Source: Gerris lacustris (taxonomy: Eukaryota > Arthropoda > Insecta > Hemiptera > Gerridae). From it: a stretch of 64,000 nt of DNA. The notes under the pieces were generated by a model. It had not been told where the DNA came from. It saw nothing but the letters and a program-made list of their open reading frames with translations, and made no database searches. The stretch is taken from assembly GCA_951217055.1 (NCBI GenBank), contig OX578277.1, positions 63,024,388-63,088,387 of the forward strand. Direction: 5' to 3'. Both the position numbers and the translations under genes were made by a program. Below are positions 59,339 through 64,000 of the stretch, one piece after another (positions within the stretch are counted from its first letter, which is position 1; each line of letters begins with the position of its first letter).

Positions 59339-59400
59339 CAGCGCTTCCTAACCCTACGGTCGCGGTCGCGATCCAAGTCTCAACAATAATTTTTTGGGTC
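59339..59400 (+). mobile_element. hAT-like terminus, diverged
   Basis: CAGCGCTTCCTAACCCTACG then GGTCGCGGTCGCGATCC resembles the common hAT end CAGTGGTTCTCAACC...GGTCGCGACC. The partner end was not found. Confidence 0.4.
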
Positions 59401-59439
59401 GCAAAAAAATTGAAATTAAATAGATATAAAGTATAAAAA

Positions 59440-59741
59440 AAATAGACTGCCAATTAGAGTGGCACATAGCTTCCTCGCATCCTATCATGTACTTTATTGT
59501 TATATTAACATTAACATTATTATTGTTATATTACTTTATTTATTTATTTTTCTTTTGGGTTTTAGTCCCGATCAACTGCAATTATTAATTATTATTATTA
59601 TTATTATTATTATGCAATTATTAATTATTATTATTATTATTAATTATCAATTATCAATTATCAAATTCAATTACTTTATTGTTATATTGTTTATTTTTGT
59701 AAAAACTATTAATAATTTTAGTGATCTTTAACACTTCATAG
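59440..59741 (-). mobile_element. Family F4/G1 3' part, minus copy, with (ATT)n
   Basis: The minus strand carries GCTATGAAGTGTTAAAGATC near 59740 and ends GATGCGAGGAAGCTATGTGC with a TGCCA/TGGCA hairpin near 59450, as at 54540-54650. An (ATT)n run (59583-59648) interrupts it. Confidence 0.6.
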
Positions 59742-59744
59742 CGG

Positions 59745-60269
59745 CAGTGGCGTAGGAATTCATTTTTGACGGGGGTGGCTCGGCACCTCCACTAAGGGGG
59801 AGGGAGGGTACATACTCTGTATCAGTGCTTGATTTCAAGGTGCCAGACTTTAACCTACCCTCCCTCTACAAAATACATTCCAGCGCCGGGATTTGAACCA
59901 CGCAGGAGCACACCAGTGGCGTAACTACGGGCCCGTATACCGTCAAGGGGCCCCCTAATCAACGACGAGGGGGGCTCCCAGTTCTTTTCTTCAGTTCAAA
60001 AATGCATTTAAGCGCTGTTATGAGAGGTCATATTTTCAAATTTTTCCGGGGGAGGACCCCCGGACCCCCCGCCACATGCACCCTACAATAATTAACTGCT
60101 AACGACACCTATGACTTACAGTTAAGATATTGTACTGCAGTCGGGGGGGGGGGGGGGGGGAAGGAATCCTCAGAACCCCCCCCCCTCTTTTCTAGGGGTT
60201 TCCATACTCCCGAAACCCCTTGGAGGGTCTGATCGCCACCCCCTAGATGACACCCTTAATCCGCCACTG
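59745..60269. mobile_element. Cluster of hAT-like termini
   Basis: Left-type ends CAGTGGCGTAGGAATTC (59745) and CAGTGGCGTAACTACGG (59914), and a right-type end AATCCGCCACTG (60269). A GGGGGAGGACCCCCGG block at 60052 is shared with other hAT copies. None of the pairs tested carries an 8-bp duplication, so at least two partly deleted elements overlap here. G- and C-runs are frequent. Confidence 0.6.
59868..59912 (-). repeat. tRNA-derived SINE fragment
   Basis: The minus strand reads GTGGTTCAAATCCCGGCGC then GGAATGTATTTT. This is a good B box with flanks like those at 29007-29040. The A-box half is missing. Confidence 0.5.
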
Positions 60270-60349
60270 ACTCACTCATTCATCCATCAAAGTATATCCA
60301 GAACTAGAGGGCTGAAATGTTGCATGGAGGTTCCTCTTACCCCCTAGAT

Positions 60350-60420
60350 CTGGGGTTCTCAACCGGTGGGTCGCGACCCCCTGGGGAGTCGCAGGACGTG
60401 TCTGGGGGGGGGGGGTCGCG
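60350..60420 (+). mobile_element. hAT-like terminus (GGGTTCTCAACC type)
   Basis: CTGGGGTTCTCAACCGGTGG then GTCGCGACCCCCTGG is the end shared by many animal hAT elements. Its partner end is not in view. Confidence 0.6.
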
Positions 60421-60579
60421 AAATCCGAGGAGAAAGAAATAACTGAACAATTTTTTTAAATGAAGTTAGTAGTATTGATTGAGATTTTATGGTATTTACT
60501 CATAGTGAAGGTTGATAAGAAAAGAAAACACTTTTACTTGTTCAATAATTTTATTGTCAAACCATTAATATATTTTGAC

Positions 60580-60620
60580 TTACATACCGGTTTCGACTTA
60601 TTCAGTCATCATCAGTGTAA
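60580..60620 (-). ncRNA. Hammerhead-ribozyme-like motif, best-formed copy
   Basis: On the minus strand: TTACA (60616-60620), CTGATGA (60609-60615), an extra T, stem-loop GACT-GAATA-AGTC, GAAA, then CCGG giving a self-complementary ACCGGT stem III. A follows at the cleavage position, then TGTAA (60580-60584), fully complementary to TTACA. Stem I has 5 bp and stem II 4 bp without mismatches. The extra T between core and stem II is the one clear departure from the consensus and recurs in every copy in this window. Activity is inferred. Confidence 0.5.
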
Positions 60621-60655
60621 TGGTAATTTTACAAGTTCGGAATAGTATATAAAGG

Positions 60656-60860
60656 TTAAAGGACGAGGGGTTTGGGGTACATGGTGTGGGAGGGGGAGGT
60701 CGGTAGTTGGGTATCGGCAAAAGAGGAATTATCTCTGCGTCTAGGATCAGAGGAGTTGGGCAGAGACGGAACTAGACCTGCTGAGGCCCGTGTGCAAGAT
60801 ATTTTTTTAGGCCCCCCCCCCCCCCCCCCTCCCTCCAAGATGACCAAATATTTTTCAGGA
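60656..60860. mobile_element. Unclassified GC-rich repeat plus hAT-like end
   Basis: A GC-richer stretch lies upstream (in minus sense) of the hammerhead-like motif, then CAGAGACGGAACTAGACC (60761) and GGCCC plus a C-run typical of hAT ends. The opposite frames of 80 and 65 codons are composition-driven and are not called. Confidence 0.4.
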
Positions 60861-61528
60861 TACACATAAGATTTGTAATAAATTGCGACAAAAAACATTA
60901 TTTTATGATAAAAAAAGTATAAATAAATTGAATTCGTATTTAAATGGACTACATTTTAGAATATTTTAATCAAAATCGTAAGAATCGTTTTCGAGAAATA
61001 CTTTTTTCATAGTTTTTAAAGATTAGCGCCCCCAAATTTGAAGGTAAAATTAATTTCTCCTCGGGGTATGATTTTTCTGAGGCTCCAGGAGTGTGCACAG
61101 ACACAGGGGACCTCAAAATGCGTAAATCCATCAAAATCGAATTTTCGCGACATTGCAATACTTTCTCTTTATATGGAAAGTAAAAAGAGCAAAAAAGTTA
61201 CGAAAATGAGGAAAAATGTTGCTCTTAATGGTATTTTTTTACATTAGCATACCCCTATATCTTTATGTTAATAGTTATTTAGGCAGAGGAAAACTATACA
61301 GAGTTGCATATATTCTTAGTCTAAATTACTATTAAGACAAAGGGATATTTATTCCAATGCACCTTGGAACAAATGAATATCACACTTGTGTATATAATTG
61401 TGATCATATCCCTTAGTCTAATCAACTATTAAGATAAAGGAATATTAAATATAAAACTGCCCCAGGAGTCTCAATGTCTTGGGGAAACAAACACACAAAC
61501 CGTTTTGACTTTTGTAGGGCAGACTATT
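60861..61528. other. AT-rich DNA, no gene seen
   Basis: No convincing frame. Minor tandem similarity occurs around CATATCCCTTAGTCTAA near 61405. Confidence 0.4.
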
Positions 61529-61640
61529 CAGGGCCGGATTTTCAATTTTCGGGCCCCCCCGCGAAAAACTCCAATGGGCCCCCAACCTACCCAGGCCAGG
61601 TCCTATTCGGAACGGGAGGGGGGAGGGTGTTTACTGGTTA
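61529..61640 (+). mobile_element. hAT-like terminus, fragment
   Basis: CAGGGCCGGATTTTCAATTT then CGGGCCCCCCC is a typical hAT end. The preceding AGACTATT was not found duplicated elsewhere in the window. Confidence 0.5.
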
Positions 61641-61866
61641 GTGCACCGTAGAATGGGAGTCCTACACCATCAGTGAGCCTCGTGATGGCCCAAGAAAGTA
61701 AGAAAACTACACACTACAACCAAATTACACGCACCGCATTCATTCTTCATCTCAAACTCGCTTTTGAACTACCTCGCCGAAATAAGAAAGAGGTAATTGC
61801 CTCAAAAAAAGCTTATTCCTAATTAGGTTTTCAGGGTATCAATAATTTCAAAGTCAACCTATTTTT

Positions 61867-61902
61867 GGCTATATTTCACCTCCTTTGAGGCATCTTCAGG
61901 CC
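61867..61902 (-). ncRNA. Hammerhead-ribozyme-like motif, left arm
   Basis: On the minus strand: GGC, CTGAAGA, extra T, stem-loop GCCTC-AAAG-GAGGT (five pairs, one G-T), GAAA, self-complementary ATAT as stem III, A at the cleavage position, GCC pairing with GGC. Confidence 0.45.
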
Positions 61903-62120
61903 TAAAAGAAGATTTTTAAATTTTATTTTTTATATCTAGATTAACTTACATTATCTTTGTATAACATGTTGACATAACTTTTAACAATTTCCCCCAAAAA
62001 CATTACTAGATATATTTTCTTTCATGACAATTATTCTCTTGCAAGGAAAGAAAATAAATTAAGTAACGTGTTAGGAGATTTTGTTAAAGGTTAGTCTACT
62101 GTTAATTTTTTATATTTATT

Positions 62121-62940
62121 GGAACTAAGTTCCTTATAGCACGTTACAGCGCCTGCAGCCCGGGAGTGAATCGGAAAAAAACACCGTCACAAAACTGAAA
62201 ACGACCCAGGACGATAACTTGAGCCAAAGTTGACCGATGTGGAAGATATGTTTATTTTAGCAACGCTCGCGTAAACATTCAAAAGTAAAATTGAAATTTT
62301 TGGACGGGAAAAATTCTAACTTATTCTATTCAGTGAGACATACAACTTTTTTAAATTATTTTTTTTTAGTTAAATCAACACCGATACTGCTATGAAGTGT
62401 TAATGATCGCTAAATTTATTAAAGCGGACCTAAACGTTTAAAATAGAGAAAACTACTTTTTAACCGATATCTTACGTTCTAACGTAACGATTTTTATAAA
62501 ACATCATACACAAAGTGAAGTAAAGTAAAATTGAAACAGGCATGTAAAATTTCAACCTGATACAAGCAGACGTTTTTGAGTAGGGAAGAGATATATTTTA
62601 TAATATTCTAAATTGGTAGGCCAGGTAGGGGAAAACAGTCCTGTTTCCCACCTACTACCACTTCCTTTTTAACTATATCATATCAACTCATCATGATTAA
62701 TTTTTTTCTCAATATTCAATTCATAAGTATTTATTGCAAGGCACTCGCTTCAATGATATAAACAATGTTTTTCTCTTAATTTTGTCTTAACTCCGCTAGG
62801 TACAAACAGTTAATTACTTTTAATTTCGTCTCTTTTGTAACACCGCCATGTATAAGTAGTTAGCATCGTAATCATCGTATACTTAGTAGTGTGAATTTAT
62901 AATTTGTATATTTAATGAAAAGCGTAAGGAACTTCGTTCC
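62121..62940 (+). mobile_element. GTCT-group element, family G2, copy 2
   Basis: GGAACTAAGTTCCTTA and TAAGGAACTTCGTTCC form the ends. The body parallels 56917-57791 in order, although its 5' half has lost some blocks. It lies wholly inside the foldback element, so it inserted later. Confidence 0.75.
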
Positions 62941-63080
62941 TAACGGGTTTCCTGGGACGCCACACGTATTTTTTTTAAAAAAGTGTTACGTTTTGTTTAA
63001 AAGTTGTGTCAACATGTTATATAAAGATGTAAGTTAAAAGTTAATGTAGATATAAGAAATAAAATTTTAAAAATATTTTA

Positions 63081-63116
63081 GGCCTGAAGATGCCTCAAAG
63101 GAGGGGAAATATAGCC
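63081..63116 (+). ncRNA. Hammerhead-ribozyme-like motif, right arm
   Basis: GGC, CTGAAGA (63084-63090), extra T, stem CCTC-AAAG-GAGG with a G-G mismatch at its base, GAAA, ATAT, A, GCC (63114-63116). This is the mirror copy of 61867-61902 with one difference in stem II. Confidence 0.45.
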
Positions 63117-63170
63117 AAAAAACGGGTGACTTTAAAGCTATTAATGCCCTAAAGACCTAAATAAGAATAA

Positions 63171-63466
63171 TAAGCATAGTATGGAAATGAAGGGTAATAT
63201 ACTACGAATATCTCTCAAGTAAATAAAAATGCAATTTACCTCCTCACAACAACAACAATATTATACCGGGTGTGCTATAACTACTCCCCTTCCATATTAA
63301 CTTTTGTAATATTTCAAATAAAAAAATGATCAAGCTTATCCGAAAATGGGGTCTTAAATTTTTTTCGTTAGTCCTTTTTGAAGATACCTATTTTATCGTT
63401 TAGGTAAAATAAAAACTGAGCTGATTTAGTTATTATGTATAATGACCAGATATATGTATTATATAT
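63171..63466. other. AT-rich DNA, nothing recognised
   Basis: No gene seen. Confidence 0.4.
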
Positions 63467-63610
63467 CAGGGCCGCTGAGAGGATTTCCGGGCCCAAGGGC
63501 AAGTTAGCATCTGGGCCCAAGGGCAAGTTAGCATCTGGGCCCCTATGAACGAACAACGGCTGGGTGTCCGGGGGTCCTCCCCCGGAGAATTTTTTAAAAT
63601 TTAAGTACAA
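63467..63610 (-). mobile_element. hAT-like terminus with a 24-bp internal duplication
   Basis: CAGGGCCGCTGAGAGG begins at 63467. A 24-bp unit starting GGGCCCAAGGGCAAG is exactly duplicated at 63489-63512 and 63513-63536. The complement of the GGGGGAGGACCCCC block follows at about 63570, which in other copies lies near the right end, so this element reads on the minus strand and extends rightward. The 80-codon minus frame is a shadow. Confidence 0.6.
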
Positions 63611-63971
63611 AAAGATGAGTTCTAAGGATTTCTGAGGGCAGGTTTGTCCTTACAGACATCCACCAAACTTACAGGAAATCAGGTTTGGCGCGTGGACGAA
63701 TTTTGAAGTTTAACTAAGGTGGGCTAAAAAACACAAATAATTAAGTTGTTTTGTAGCTGGCAAGCTTAAAAATTGCATTACAAGTAAAAAATGTAAAATG
63801 TATTAATAGCAGTTATTATGATTTTGTCAGTCAGTTTCTCTCCTTTAAATTAGCATTGACCATATTGAATAAGGTGAAAACATCACAAAAATCTAAGTAA
63901 CTAAATGAAACAGAAAAATTCAAACTTCCGTATTCATGACACGTTAGGAAAAAATTTAAGTTTATCACAAT
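63611..63971. other. AT-rich DNA, possibly hAT interior
   Basis: No coding frame. It lies between two hAT-like ends and may be interior sequence of one of them. Confidence 0.35.
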
Positions 63972-64000
63972 CAGTGGCGTATTTAGGGCAGTGGGCCCCT
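63972..64000 (+). mobile_element. hAT-like terminus cut by the window edge
   Basis: CAGTGGCGTATTTAGGGC then GTGGGCCCCT is a hAT-type left end. The element continues beyond the window. Confidence 0.5.

Larger units (their letters stand above)
61813..63170. mobile_element. Foldback element with ~180-bp arms, each with a hammerhead-like motif
   Basis: The left arm (about 61813-61992) and right arm (about 62985-63170) are imperfect reverse complements. They share GGCCTGAAGATGCCTCAAAG, TAACATGTTGACA and other blocks. A G2 element (62121-62940) is nested between them. Each arm carries a hammerhead-like motif reading outward (61867-61902 minus, 63081-63116 plus). No coding frame and no resolved target duplication. 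Confidence 0.78.

Noticed and set aside
59745..60269. Single hAT element spanning the cluster
   Set aside because: Neither left end has an 8-bp flank matching ACTCACTC at the right end.
60656..60898. Opposing 80- and 65-codon frames
   Set aside because: Driven by G/C-runs, at a hAT-like end, with no coding signature.

Overview
This is AT-rich eukaryotic DNA dense in transposons. Arthropod, probably insect, is my best guess. The reasons are a Jockey-like non-LTR retrotransposon, long (TA)n tracts, hAT and PIF/Harbinger non-autonomous elements, GTCT-bearing elements that resemble insect Helentron/DINE-1 families, and one exon-like segment with a eukaryotic acceptor and poly(A) signal. Nothing prokaryotic is visible: no operons, rRNA or CRISPR. 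The species cannot be told from the sequence.

Host coding content is nearly nil. The best candidate is a 3'-terminal exon on the + strand at 37241-37441, with a poly(A) signal at 37585. A 108-codon frame at 14485-14811 may be the start of a recombinase-like gene, but this is weak. The one long intact frame (39332-41746, - strand) is ORF2 of a 5'-truncated Jockey-type element. It is bounded by a 9-bp direct repeat and a poly(A) tail.

Layout. 1-9 kb: unique AT-rich DNA with a diverged tandem duplication, a perfect 33-bp-arm palindrome, (TA)n tracts and a GC-richer patch holding RFX/NF-Y-like sites. 9-21 kb: (TA)n tracts, a Helentron-like element and several foldback MITEs. 21-23 kb: a hAT element with an exact 8-bp target duplication that contains a GTCT-bearing repeat. 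24-35 kb: a Harbinger MITE, a perfect 68-bp-arm palindrome, a tRNA-like sequence and foldbacks. 35-45 kb: nested repeats, the host exon, a full Helentron-like element and the retrotransposon. 46-48 kb: very long (TA)n tracts. 49-54 kb: an old repeat split by two hAT insertions, the larger of which carries another copy of the repeat it landed in. 54-64 kb: more of the same families and a dense cluster of hAT-like ends.

The most interesting signal is a recurring hammerhead-ribozyme-like motif. It has a short stem I, CTGATGA or CTGAAGA, an extra T, a stem-loop, GAAA, a tiny self-complementary stem III, a cleavage-type T-H site, then the stem I partner. Five well-formed copies and several degenerate ones are seen. 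In three unrelated inverted-repeat elements the motif lies in the arms, reads outward, and ends about 54-64 bp from the element end. This suggests small mobile elements with ribozyme-bearing inverted termini, perhaps derived from Penelope-like elements.
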